From Sphaerosporella brunnea (lineage: Eukaryota; Ascomycota; Pezizomycetes; Pezizales; Pyronemataceae), in assembly GCA_008704415.1 (NCBI GenBank), contig VXIS01000374.1, positions 1-43,295 of the forward strand: 43,295 nucleotides of DNA, written 5' to 3'. The notes below the pieces were generated by a model. The model did no database searches. It was not told the DNA's origin and worked only from the letters and a program-made list of their open reading frames with translations. The translations under genes and the position numbers were made by a program. Below, in pieces: positions 10,450 to 20,781 of this stretch (within the stretch, counting starts at the first letter, position 1; each line of letters begins with the position of its first letter).

Positions 10450-10848
10450 TTAAAACACATGTTTTTCCATGTTTCGCGCCTTCTCTGCCTCCTTCTTGTC
10501 CTCTTTCTTGCCCTTGCCCTTCTTTTGTGTCTCCACTTCAATGGTTTTTCCCTTTCCCTGCGCTTTAACTTTCAGCTTTTTGTTTTTCAAGCTTCTACGG
10601 TCCACATTATCCTTAGTATTCTCAATACCAACCCTACATGTATCTGGGTTGGCTGTGTAGCTATCATTTTCGGGCTCAGAATCGCTGAGTTCCTCCTCCT
10701 CACTGGCACTGCTTGATTCTTGAGGCTCTGTACTAGGCTCTGTTGCATCTCTCTTTGGTTGCTTGCTGCGAGGGATTGGAGGATATAGCTCAGCGACAGC
10801 TAATCGGCAGGGGTGTTTCTCTTCGTGCAGTGAACTCGCGGCAATCTA
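10450..10848 (-). pseudogene. Relic of an acidic then lysine-rich protein
   Basis: An open minus-strand frame runs from the solo-LTR boundary (about 10848) to a TAA at 10452-10450 without an initiating ATG. It reads HEEKHPCRLAVAELYPPIPR, then a Ser/Glu block (SSSASEEEELSDSEPEND), and then a Lys-rich tail (KNKKLKVKAQGKGK, QKKGKGKKEDKKEAEKARNM). The composition suggests a nuclear or chromatin-type disordered tail. The 5' part is cut by the gypsy solo LTR, and to the right of the LTR the frame meets a stop. It could be the second ORF of the surrounding Harbinger-like element or a fragment of a host gene. I do not recognise it. Confidence 0.4.
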
Positions 10849-11658
10849 TAATGAGGCTCTGTCTACCAGAGGGTCGTGGAATTGACCTCAGGGCCTTAAA
10901 GCTAAATCCTAAACAAGAGAATTTTAATGACTATCTTGTCGGGTGGACACTGATGGTTCTTGTTTCCTAAAGATAAAGGGGTTCTCTTGGGCGGAAGCAG
11001 TCCTACTTATAGTAGAAAGCCGCCTCAGAGACTACCATCTCCCTGAGTAATACTCAGCCTTCACTTCTTGCTGGCTTTCCAACAGTCTCTACGACTGCGG
11101 GCGGTAAGGCGCGCACAGAGATCGCCCCACCTTCCTATGACTCACTCTTTGATTTCAAATCATGAGTCATAGATATGGGTCGCACCCGGAATACCCCGCT
11201 CTGCAAGTGTCGTATTCTCGTGTTGCAGGAAGATGCTCAGCCCTATTGGCTCCATTTCCTGATCTTCTGCCTCGCATGCCCTACGCAACAACCACACTTA
11301 CTATAGAGGTTCTAGGCCGAGTGATTCTTCCCTTTTTCGGCTCTACGCCTTCCGGTTGATCACTCCTAACCCCTCCGATCGTCACGCTAGTTCCTGGAAC
11401 AGATAGGTCAACAAAGATATCTCGGAAGAGCTCTAACAATAGCCTATACTATTGTTATCTCCGAACCGATTCTCTTCTCAGGTAGCGTTCTACCTGAGAC
11501 ACTTGATCTCTTAGTTCTTCCATAGCGTCACTCAAGCTAGCTACTATGATCCGGAGCCACCCGGCTATCACGTGCCCTCGAGGTGATCACTATGCAGACT
11601 CTATTCTATTCCCTAGCTGACTTCTTGGAGCACATGTCACGTGACCATACCCGTAACA
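10847..11658 (-). mobile_element. Ty3/gypsy solo LTR (copy 1)
   Basis: This 812-bp block is clearly similar to the LTRs at 40680-41494 and 42057-42877, the latter attached to a gypsy pol end. On the minus strand it starts TGTTACGGGTATGG and ends CATTATA (CATTACA in copy 2). The direct repeats CAATC (10842-10846) and CAATT (11659-11663) form a one-mismatch 5-bp target duplication. No internal region remains, so it is a solo LTR. Shared internal blocks include CTACTTATAGTAGAAAGCC and AACAATAGCCTATACTATTG. Confidence 0.8.
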
Positions 11659-12208
11659 CAATTGTTTAACCTACACACCGGTTAATTGCTTGATGAACTG
11701 GCGATTGGGGATGGGGGATGCCTTGAGCTGTTGTGGAAACGTGCCCTTTGTGGAGAGAAATTGACTTTTGGTGGTGTTGGGGTGTCACACGACGTGATGT
11801 CACTCTGATTTACTGGCAGCTGGCAAACGGCAGTTCAGCCGAGCGCCGATGACAGCCATTGATTGTGGAAACCCGTGGAAATTCGCAGGCGTGAAAATAA
11901 TCAAAGCCCGAAAATGACTGACATTTTTTTCCTGGCTGGCAGCCAAACGGGGCCTAACTTCGGTGTTAGGGTTTCCAAAGCAACGGCAGATCCATTTCCC
12001 TTGATAACTCGGTCTTTTTTCAACAACGGCATTGTCAGTCCGCTTGAAATTTATGTAGGATTCATGCGACAAACGCATTGACAACCATTCCATACTGGCT
12101 AACCGTTAGGATGCTGTAACCTTGAAGTCACATAATAAGTTAATTTTCCGTTCGGCGGCCACACGAGTACTGTCGCATTGCCTCCGTTGTATTCTCACCA
12201 GTCCTACG

Positions 12209-12549
12209 CTGAGATGTACGCTGGCGGGTTTTGTGAGAACGACACCACGAGCAACCACCAATCAAAGCACCGTGTCGTGCTGAAATGCCCACTATCGCAA
12301 CGACACTTTGCGCGCACCCTATTAAACAGCTAGATTTTGAAGACCTCTGCGATAATGAGCTCTTTCAGGACGATGTTTCCTTTTGCTTTTTATTTTCACT
12401 TTTTTTTGTGTAGATATCAGTTCAGGCTTATGTAAAAATACGGGTGCCGTTGAGCTTCTCTGATGGTGATTTTTTACTGGTGCTAGGTGCTTTGATTGGT
12501 GTGGTGTGTCGGTCTCACAAAAACCACCAGCGTACATCTCAGCGCGACA
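12209..12549. mobile_element. Inverted-repeat (MITE-like) element
   Basis: Inverted arms of about 60 bp share GCTGAGATGTACGCTGG, then TTTTGTGAGA, then CACCAATCAAAGCACC. The left arm begins near 12209 and the right arm ends near 12549. The middle (about 12290-12480) shows no coding evidence. The target duplication is unclear. It lies upstream of the MULE relic, but no connection to it could be shown. Confidence 0.6.
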
Positions 12550-12924
12550 CTAGTGGAGAAATCAACTGCCACAGACACTCCTAGGCTTTAACTACAGTAA
12601 AGTATATATATATAGCTTGAAGCCTTTACGACACTGCAACCGCTACGGCTTCTGCCCAGCCACTGATCCCACTACCGCAAAGCTAACCGTTTGAGGCATC
12701 CCTGCCCACAACCTCACCATTTGCTTCCTAGCTCCATCAACGCTGATTGCATTAGCCATATCCATCGCCCACCATCGGTTGTCTCCAGCCTTCCCTAGCT
12801 GTAGCCGCGCTGCTGAGGCATCGTGATCACGTTCGCAATCCCTAACCCTTGACAATGTCGTCCCTCTGCCCCTGACATTGTGCTATCTGCACAAATTGCC
12901 CGCATTTTATCGTCGCTTCCAGCC

Positions 12925-13080
12925 ATCGTCACTCCCATGCATCGTCACTCCTAGCCATCGTCCTGTCGTCACTCCCAGTGGGAATCACGTGCATCGCATT
13001 GTCACTCCAAGTCATCGTGACTCCCATCGCATCGTGACTCCAATTCATCGTCACTCCGAGCCGTCGTTACTCCCAGCTGC
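12925..13080. repeat. Degenerate minisatellite, CATCGTCACTCC unit
   Basis: About eight imperfect copies of a 15-20 bp unit around CATCGTCACTCCCA (variants CATCGTGACTCC, CATTGTCACTCC) lie directly upstream of the MULE start. The core GTCACT is the same word that recurs through the MULE. Confidence 0.7.
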
Positions 13081-14252
13081 AATGACGCGTCACTACCATC
13101 CATGGCTCATCAGCAAGAACTTGAGCGTTGGTGCCACAGGTGCAACAAAGCTCTACCCGTGACCACTTTTCCCAAACCTCGTGGGAATTATCACCACTGC
13201 CGCGCAGGAGAAGTCCGTCGTCAGCATGAAAAAGCTATGCAACGGCTCCAGAGTGGTAACAATACAGCACGCACTGTTCGAAGGGTCCGAATCTACGACT
13301 GTTTGTCACTACCAGATACTGACCAGCTTGCTTGTCACTACCGGATGCGTAACACTCCTCCCAGGGTTTTGACTGAGTATCCCATCGTCGATGATGTCGA
13401 ATCATTCAGAGCTATACTCGGAGCAATTGTCAGCATGCATGCCCTATACCCGGAATATAGCCCTCCCAAAATAGACGACGAAAACCTCGCTCCTGAGGTC
13501 GACCCTACGGTATATCCAATCTGCGCCGGAAAATGGCAACTGGCTGGCCACTGTCAGCTCTACCTCTATAGTGACGATCTTCGATGCGATAGATCCAATC
13601 TCCTGGAGACGCTCATGAATGTCGTGGACCCAAAGGAAACAGCGCGGCAAATTGCCTACTCCGTGATGTGGGAGATTCAGGATAGTGACTAATTCGCCTA
13701 TGTCCATGTCACCACAACTACCTTGGATAACAGTTTGACAGTCCATTTTGTCTGCTCCACCGATCTTGCGAGCAGGGATAAGGGCAATCCGGAACGGGGC
13801 ACCATGGCAAGCCCCAGGAGAATCCCTTGACAGGGAAACAGCAGAATGCGTGTGAATTACGGTGGCTCAATTGCTATTTCTGTCACTACCGACGGCATCG
13901 GCATCAACTACAAGCATCGCCCCATTCACCAGCGAGCTGCAGTTTGGAGGGTGGATAAAGGACTGAAAGACATCATCCGGACCAAGCAGTTTGCTTCCGC
14001 ACATGAACTTCGTCGGTGTCTGCAGCACAACCTGCGGAATGACACCCTCTATCAGTACACTGTTGCGCAGCTGTACTACTGGTGGGCTTTCTTCAACCAA
14101 AACAACTACTGCCGATATGAAGACGAGTTCATTTCTTGCAAAATGCTGCTTGCAAACAGTGATGAAGATGGGTTTAACATAATACCTGCTCTTACCAAAC
14201 GAGAGGTTTCTTTGGCTTGGATCCTACCATTCTGCAATGACAATGTTGTCGA

Positions 14253-14540
14253 CGTCACTACCAGTATGTCACTACCATTCTCTCCCCGCATCGCTATCGT
14301 CACTACCATTCTCCCTCCCCCCGTCGCTACCGTCACTACCATTCTCCCTCCCTCCGTCGCTACTGTCACTACCATTCTCCCTCTCCCCGTCGCTAGCGTC
14401 ACCACCATTCTCCCTCTCCCTGTCACTAACTTCACTACCATTCTCTCTCCCCTCGTCGCTACCGTCACTACCATTCTCACTCCCCCCGTTGCTACCGTCA
14501 CTACTATTCTCCCTTCCCCCGTCGCTACCATCACTAACTG
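14253..14540. repeat. 33-bp minisatellite inside the MULE
   Basis: About eight copies of a 33-bp unit contain GTCACTACCATTCTCCCTCC and GTCGCTACC, starting near 14298, 14331, 14364, 14397, 14430, 14463 and 14496. The period is a multiple of three, so the upstream frame stays open as an 11-residue repeat of the VTTILPPPVAT type. It sits exactly between the pre-catalytic region and the first catalytic position of the transposase. Confidence 0.85.
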
Positions 14541-15889
14541 AATCTAGTCCAAGAAATCTTTGTCAATGCCACCTATAAAACAAACCGCCTTGGGTTCGAG
14601 CTCTAGTGCGTTCTAGCTCAATAAATGTCCGTCTCCATGCCACTATCCTATTTGCTTTTCAACACAAGCAGAGTCGCTGGCCCGAGGAAACGGACGGAAC
14701 GTATTGCGCAGTGGTTTCAGTCCCTTGGAGAGGCTGGTCTTCAACTGAGGTGGATCCTGACGGATAAAGATTTGGCCAAAGTTACGGCTTCTCGGGTGGT
14801 CTGGTGAAATCCCAACCATCAACTCTGTCACTGGCATGCCCATCGTTCAATCGAAAAGCGGCTGAAGCAGGAGTTAAAACGGAGGGCTGCTGTTGATGGT
14901 GGTGACAGTGACGAGAACCTGGCTGCGGACGTCGGTGATCATTAAGGCGAAGGGTGGGCAAACAATCTGCTTGCTGCGGAAGCGATTCCCGAACAGCTCG
15001 GCTTCCTACACTTCGAGGCAGAATGGATCAATTCACATGATCCAAATGATTTTCCTGGCCATCGGCTGCTCAGTAATAATCAGATCAAGCGGCTGAAGGA
15101 GATATGTCATCGTCACTTTATAGTGCATCCCTGAGTTACCACTCACCGTAGTGACGGAGCGACGCTCCCTGGCGTGACAGCTCCTCAAGAGGTGCTTCAA
15201 CGTAGGCTCAAAACTAATTCCAATGCGGTGAAAGAGATATTGGAGTGGTGCAGGCAGGCAGGCTCACCGGGGACATTTTGCTCTCTGTGGGCCAATTGGT
15301 ATCGTTATGCCTTTGGTAATCGCGGACCCCGATGGGAGCTGGTCTCACTATCCTGGAAAGACGACATGCCGATATCCTCAACAACCACGCGCATTGAAGC
15401 GCATTGGAAGCATTTGAAGACCAGTTGCCTCTATGATTTCAAGCGTCCCCGCCTTGGTTTTCTGCTGCCGCTGCTGTGTGACAAGCACTATCCCAATATT
15501 GTTGATGATTGGAATCACATTCTGAGTAGATGTCAGCCTCCCCGTCACTAAATTCCGCTTAAGAAGCGCTGGAAAGAGGCTGGTATTCGTGTTGAAAACC
15601 ATACTGAGAAGCGTGGTATCACGACGTACCGTATGGATCCTAACACGTGGGTGTCTAGGTGCAGTGCCTACTGGAAGACTGGCATCAGGTTGTGTGAACA
15701 TCCAATTAGTCAATTCCCCAAATATCCTCGGCTGGAATACGCTACGCTCCTACTCTTTCATCCTGACTTGTTTCAGCATGCTCTGCCTCCATTGCGTACT
15801 GATTTACCACCATTTATGTTTCCAATCGTGCAACTAAGAAGATAACCAAGGCACCTCTTTCAACGCAACGAAACCCCTTTACCACCGCC

Positions 15890-16105
15890 CTCACGTTTAC
15901 CTTCCCCTGCACTCTCACCACCACTGCTATCACCGCCACCACGGCCACCGCCACCACAGCAGCCGTCTCCACGGCTGTCGGCACCACCGCCGCCTTCACC
16001 ACCGCCGCTGTCACCACTGCCGCCGTCACCACAGCCGCCATCACCACCACCGCCACTGTCATCAGCTCTGCCGTCACCACTGCCGTCGTCACTACAGCAG
16101 GCACC
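15890..16105. repeat. GTCACCACYGCC-rich low-complexity array
   Basis: Imperfect repeats of ACCACCGCCGCTGTC / ACCACTGCCGCCGTC type encode a Pro/Ser-rich stretch in the MULE frame. Long open frames on the other strand here are by-products of the repeat. Confidence 0.7.
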
Positions 16106-16499
16106 TGCAATGGGCAGGTCACTGCGGCATCGCAATGTCACTCCCGTTCCTGTCACAAGGAAAAGAAAAGCCAGTCAACCAATCAGGCTTCCCCCACATG
16201 TTCCGGTGAGCACTCCTAGTCAAGTTCAAAAAGTGGGCGAGACGGCTGGGCTGGCCGAAACTTCTATGGACGTGACAGGAGAAGGCGACTATGATGGTAG
16301 CAATCAGGTTGACTTACCTCAATATTGCTTTGCAGCCATTAAAGCCGCTGCTGTTTTGGCAGCGCTGGGTAATGCAAGACGTCAAAGGGAGCTCATGACC
16401 ACTGGGAATGTTAATATCGGACGCAATCTGCATTCTTCACGGGTCCGCCTGAGACCGCACCTGAACCGAACTCCAAGGGGAACACAGTTTGATCCTTGA

Positions 16500-16640
16500 A
16501 CCCCGCAGAGCCGCACCTTATATCAACTGCCCAGATCTGCACCTTAGCCACACCTTATTTCAACCGCGCAGAGCCACACCTTATGTCAAGCCACACCTTA
16601 ATATAACCGCGCAGAGTCACAGCTTATATCAACTTTGTAT
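16500..16640. repeat. Short tandem repeats downstream of the MULE
   Basis: Four degenerate units of CGCAGAGCCACACCTTATATCAAC type occur between about 16505 and 16635. The flanking sequence to 16820 shows nothing recognisable. Confidence 0.6.
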
Positions 16641-16828
16641 TTACAACTAGACCAGATGGATAGGGTTCAATCGAAAAACAGTCCCAGTTATGCAGCTCCA
16701 TGATAAGGTGATGATTACCCGCCTAATAAGGGAGCTGGTATTCGCGGTCGCAGTGCGTAGCGTAGTCACAGTGCATGGTGCGGCTTGGCCTCCTAAGCGA
16801 AACCAATTTTCTTCCGTCTTATTCTCTC

Positions 16829-17174
16829 TATAAAATACCCCCTATCCACACACCCAGCCAGTCTCCACCCGCACCATTGTCACTACCAATCTGATTGCTG
16901 TGACATGCTGGTGTCTTAAGATCCTATGGATTCTGACGCTGCAATATCGTTAGAATCCATATCGACGTCTCCTGCTGAGCTCGAACTTGGAGCAGGGGAT
17001 GCTCCTGCTACAGCTCTGTCACTCCAGTCGGAGACGCTGGAAGCATATCCAGCTTCTGCTACAGCGCCGTCACCACTGCAGGCATCACCAGGTGACACAG
17101 ATCCTCCTGGGGACCTTGGCGGGAGTAATGGTTTTTGGGGTCCTGGGGACCTTTGCGGGAGTGACGGTCTTTGA
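16829..17174 (+). other. Possible small ORF behind a TATA box
   Basis: CTATAAAATA at about 16829 is followed by pyrimidine-rich sequence, GTCACTACC at 16877, and an ATG at 16926 opening 82 codons (MDSDAAISLESISTSPAELE, then Gly/Asp/Pro-rich) to about 17174. The protein is low-complexity and I do not recognise it. It may be the start of a truncated mobile-element gene or chance. Confidence 0.25.
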
Positions 17175-17338
17175 GGGGCTCCAGAACACAGCAGAAAGCA
17201 TTTCTCGCCAGGCTGCCTCCAGACAGCAGGCACATGATTGATTGAGACTCAAAAATGGAAGGTTGTCAGCCCACAAAAGCCCTTGCGACCCGTCATTATC
17301 CCGCATATAGCTTTCCACGTGCTCCTCCAAAACCCCAC

Positions 17339-17674
17339 TGTCTCGGCGCAAGGTTGGATCAGGGTGTTGCGGGTCTGTGTTGCGGCCCTGCTGAGGTTAC
17401 GTTCGTGTACCACGTGGCGCGGCGCGCCGCGATCACGTGGACTATATAGAGGCACCTCCCCTTTGTTGTTTGCCTTCTTCTCCTTTTCTCTTCACTGACC
17501 ATTTGTATGTCAATCTAAGTACTCTGGTTCAGATCTGTGTCCTTGATCCCATGCTTCGTGTCTCTCGTCACCTCCAAACCTCGTCTCGTCCCCTTGTTCC
17601 TGAACCTACCCGTTACCCCTCTGTACGCGAGTACCTTGGGCCCCTTCAGTCTGTTTCCGACCCTCCCCGTTACA
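17339..17674 (+). mobile_element. LTR of a second retroelement family (copy A, 336 bp)
   Basis: The block starts TGTCTCGGCGCAAGG and ends CCCCGTTACA. It is an inverted homologue of 39938-40273 with the same length. TATATAG at 17441-17447 is a plausible LTR promoter box, preceded by the CACGTGG motif on each side of a GC-rich palindrome. No target duplication was found here. Confidence 0.7.
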
Positions 17675-18196
17675 TTAATGGTGGTGGTACCAGGAACTGT
17701 GGTGAAGGGGTGGCTAGAAACTGCGGCGGGAGTGGGGTCACAGGCTTGCTGGTTGTGGCAAAGGGCGGTCAGCGACTGAGGTGGAAGCGGAGCAATAAGT
17801 GGTAGGCCGGATGGGAGCGAACAAGACTGTGGATAATACACGGTTAAATACAGCGCTGCTGTAGGATATGTCCATGTAGGATAAAGCGGTTTCGGTGGCT
17901 GTTGCATGGTGTCTTTACTTGTCTTCTTTGATGAACGCTTCGTCTGGGCTTCTGCAGCCTTTTTCTTTTTCCATGTTCTGTTTGCCTCCTCCTCATCTCT
18001 CTTCCGCTTTCACTCAACCAAATAATTTCCCTACATTAACTCCTGCGCCAAGTGCGGTCTTGATCTCCTACTGTTCCACCTGTATCATCGCAGTTGGCAA
18101 TTTTGCACATGTCTGCCTTCTGTCTTGCTGAACATTGGCAGAGCTCATCCTGCAGCCTAAACTCCCCAACCTTGGATATTTCCAAATTAGCTGCTG
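17675..18196. other. No gene seen
   Basis: Sequence between the LTR copy and the next repeat module. No conserved protein or repeat was recognised. Confidence 0.4.
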
Positions 18197-18500
18197 TGTT
18201 ATACCCACCTCCCACAATATCATTTCTGGTACCCCCTTACGAGTTATGCCTACATTTCTTTAAGGGTTACGTAACGGTTTATTGACGTTGATGATTATCA
18301 ACAGTGAGGCTGTTTAATCATCAATGAGTCCACTCATCTAGGAAGTGTTCTAAGAGTTACAAGACTTACATCATAATGGAGGTGGTGAAGTTAGTTGCCG
18401 GAACCCATAGTAAAAGTGTTCTTTTCTGGGTGCAAAATAACTCACCATGCGTACGCATACCAGTGAATAAGGACAACTGTGTTGGTCTAACACCTTGCAG
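18197..18500 (+). repeat. Retroelement repeat module X, copy A
   Basis: It starts TGTTATACCCACCTCCCACA and matches 40369-40679 in the same orientation (shared blocks GTTGATGATTATCAAC and CCTAAGAGTTACAAGACTTA). The TG start and the position of copy B after a Copia gag relic suggest a Copia LTR fragment, which is inference. Confidence 0.6.
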
Positions 18501-18839
18501 TTGTCACAGGTTATTCACCATGAGTTATATGGCAAAAAGTTGTTAGTTGCCGGTTCCTAGAAAAATAGTTTTTTCCCGGGTACAAAATGACTCAAGTTAC
18601 GTTGCGCCCAACCATTATACCCAAACGTACCCGGTGAGTATATGAGAGGAGCACCTGTGACAAGACTTGATAAGTACCAAAGTCACTTCGGAAATTGGTC
18701 CTCATGTCATAGCTACTGCGGCACTTCAATAGGGCATTCTAGGCATCAAATCTTACGCGTTCAATCACGCCATAGCTGCAGAAGAGTGTCCGAGTTGGAG
18801 TGGGGGTTATCTATAATCCCTGGCTAGTCAAAGATGCTT

Positions 18840-19225
18840 GGTACCCTTACGTGGCAATCGGGGCAATTGTTCGTCCGAGGATTGGAAATCAACTTTGACG
18901 CTCAGAGGCGAATCCGTCAGGATATAACGCGCAAGATTTCCCTCCAGTTGAGAGTCCACTACAGTTAGAAGACATCATAGTTAGGATATTGTGAGGTTCA
19001 GCCTTGACAATATTGTCGTTTACACAATCTCTATTCGTTTCAAATCTTTATTCTATTTTTCCTTCGGTACGAATATACTCGTACCATTAGCAAATCTTTA
19101 CCGATCACGTATCTGAAAGCTTTTTACCCAATAAGTGTCTTTTCCTTAAAAAAGAATTACTGTTAGGTCTACCTTCCTTATACGCAGTTTAGTGAACCTA
19201 GTGGTTTTACATGCTGCTTTCTGAG
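18840..19225 (+). repeat. Repeat module Y, copy A
   Basis: It matches the reverse complement of about 41712-42056. Shared blocks include GTGAGGTTCAGCCTTGACAA, TACGAATATACTCRTNCCAT and GAATTACTGTTAGG. In copy B it abuts the degenerate pol end of a gypsy element, so it may be retroelement-derived. Confidence 0.6.
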
Positions 19226-20781
19226 CTGTCGCTGTGAGGGTATCGATGTAACGCGCGGTCCGAAGCAGTTTCGGGATTGGGATGGCCGAGTAGGTGGGTG
19301 CAACGGTGGCAATGGAGCGTGGCTTTGACGAGTATTCTATCAGCTGTTGTACATTTTCCAGTGCGTTTTTCTGATAAATTTCCAACTCAACCGAATCCAG
19401 CGGTGGTTGTAATGGAGTGAACTTTGATTTGCAGTCCTGAAGTAGTCACTGAGATGTAGCCTGCTTGGTATCGGCAATAGAACATCGGAACTTTTTGTTA
19501 CCCGACGGTCCTCAAGGCGGCATTTTCCAAGACCTTAAGAGGATAAAACGGGTGAATGCCAGTTGCGCGGGAGCCCGCTTTTGCATTGTTGACACTACGC
19601 ACCTTTTCTTGGGCTTGACGATATAGCACCTGAAATTTTGCCTTATCCACCTGTACGTGTAGCTTGCTGACAAGCTCCAAATAGGCGTGCTCAAGGAAAC
19701 TGAAAAGTCCTTTATCCAATGGCTGTCCTTCATGAGTGCAGTGTGGGGGAAGCGAAAAGCAACAAATTCTGTTGGCTTTTGCAAAGTCCACAACCGTTGA
19801 ATCTAGGTGGGCATCAAAGCCAACAAAAATCAAGACATGCCACTCGTTAAAGTCAGTCGGTCTTGTCTTTGGCTTGAAGATCTGTTCAATCTAACCCCAA
19901 GAAATCGCTGTGTTGTTGCACCTCTTTTCAATGGTGGTATACCAATAATTCTCTTGGCAGTATTCCTGGAACCATCAACACAAATTCCACATTTTTGACT
20001 GGTAAATCACCAGAGGGATTACATATATCCATTCTGGAAACATGCATTTCACGACAGTAAGGAACCCGCACTTTTGTGGCTCCTTTGATTCAGGCTCTTG
20101 ACGGCGGAATCTCTGAATGATCTTTTTTTTTTTATTTTCACACGAAAGACAAAACCCTTTCTTGTCTATGTTCCAGATATTTTCTGGTTTTATGTCGTGT
20201 TTGAATAGAACGTTTTTCACCTGTATAATAATTAGCTCTCGCAATTTGTTATTTATTCATTTTGGCCGTACCTTTGCTAAATAACCCTCCCAAATATCTC
20301 AATCCTCAGCATTACACCTCAAACTGTCTTTGCAGTTAACATAAACAAATTTAAAACAGGGATGTCTTGCTAAGAACCCAAGAAACCAATCATCTCCCAG
20401 CTCTTCGGGGTCTGTAGCCTTGTGATTTTTTTCCCAGATAAGCTAGCCCAGCTCCAATGTTTCCGCTTCAGATGCTGGACAATTCCAATCATCCATTGAT
20501 ATTAATCTCTCTTCCAACGCTTTCTCCTCTGCAGGTGTTAACCACTGCCGGGATGTATGGTTCTCTGCCTGGCTGCAGCGCTTTGGATCCTTAATGTGAT
20601 CCTGCAGGGTTTGTGGTTTTACGAGATATTTGATCGCCTCCAGCCGTGCACTGGGTGCCTTCAAAATTTTGCCCTTGGAGTGTGCCCCCATTAAGTTCCA
20701 GTATTGGGCTTCGGCAAATTTTAGCAGCTCCTCATTACTGTACTTACGGTTGGGATTTAGAAAGACTTGAGACTCCGACAT
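19190..20781 (-). pseudogene. Pogo/Fot-type DDE transposase pseudogene
   Basis: The minus strand, starting near ATG 20781, reads MSESQVFLNPNRKYSNEELL, then an HTH/CENP-B-like region (WLTPAEEKALEERL). After a stop come FLARHPCF and VNCKDSLRCNAED, then IKPENIWNIDKKGF (first catalytic Asp block), WIYVIPLVIY and VGFDAHLDSTVVDF (second catalytic Asp block). LPPHCTHEGQPLDKGLFSFL follows, and a C-terminal segment ends about 19500. This is the order of fungal pogo/Fot1 transposases. At least four in-frame stops and frame changes show it is dead. Terminal repeats were not located. Confidence 0.8.

Larger units (their letters stand above)
9583..11954. mobile_element. PIF/Harbinger-like element with nested insertions
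   Basis: A 17-bp terminal inverted repeat, GGCCCCGTTTGGCTGCC, occurs at 9583-9599 and reverse-complemented at 11938-11954. Both ends are flanked by TAA (9580-9582 and 11955-11957). A 3-bp TWA duplication and a GGCCCCGTTTGG-type end fit the PIF/Harbinger superfamily. The 2,372-bp span includes a hairpin MITE (9790-9905) and a gypsy solo LTR (10847-11658), leaving about 1.4 kb of original element. A minus-strand coding relic (10450-10848) may belong to it. Inside, GATTTTGCAACTC occurs near 9623 and in inverse orientation near 10080. No DDE motif was recognised, so it is probably non-autonomous or decayed. Confidence 0.6.
13102..16499 (+). pseudogene. Mutator-like (MULE) transposase pseudogene with SWIM-like zinc motif
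   Basis: From ATG 13102 the product opens with a Cys/His cluster (CHRCNKALP, YHHC). The same frame continues past in-frame stops near 13690 and 13828 into the pre-catalytic region (AQLYYWWAFFNQNNY, LTKREVSLAWILPF). A 33-bp minisatellite then interrupts it. The DDE core follows in broken frames: NATYKTNR (14565 onward, where families have D), LSYLLFNTSRVAGPRKRTE, ILTDKD (second Asp, about 14753), LCHWHAHRSIEKRLKQEL, and RIEAHWKHLK (third acidic residue, about 15394). A SWIM-like motif (CSAYWKTGIRLCEH) is at about 15657-15708. A proline-rich tail and a final open stretch end at 16499. Motif order matches fungal MULEs. Several stops, frameshifts and the catalytic Asp-to-Asn change make it inactive. 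Terminal repeats were not identified. Confidence 0.8.

Noticed and set aside
12878..13100. ORF of 94 codons over the CATCGTCACTCC repeats
   Set aside because: Low-complexity by-product of the minisatellite, out of frame with the MULE.
14253..14540. Possible CRISPR array (regular 33-bp repeats)
   Set aside because: There are no unique spacers, the units are contiguous, and the genome is eukaryotic; it is a minisatellite.
14106..14578. Long open frames on both strands over the 33-bp array
   Set aside because: They arise because the repeat period is a multiple of three; only the plus frame continuous with the MULE has a protein context.
15814..16156. Val/Ala- or Gly-rich minus-strand proteins
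   Set aside because: Products of the CCGCC-type array on the opposite strand of the MULE tail.
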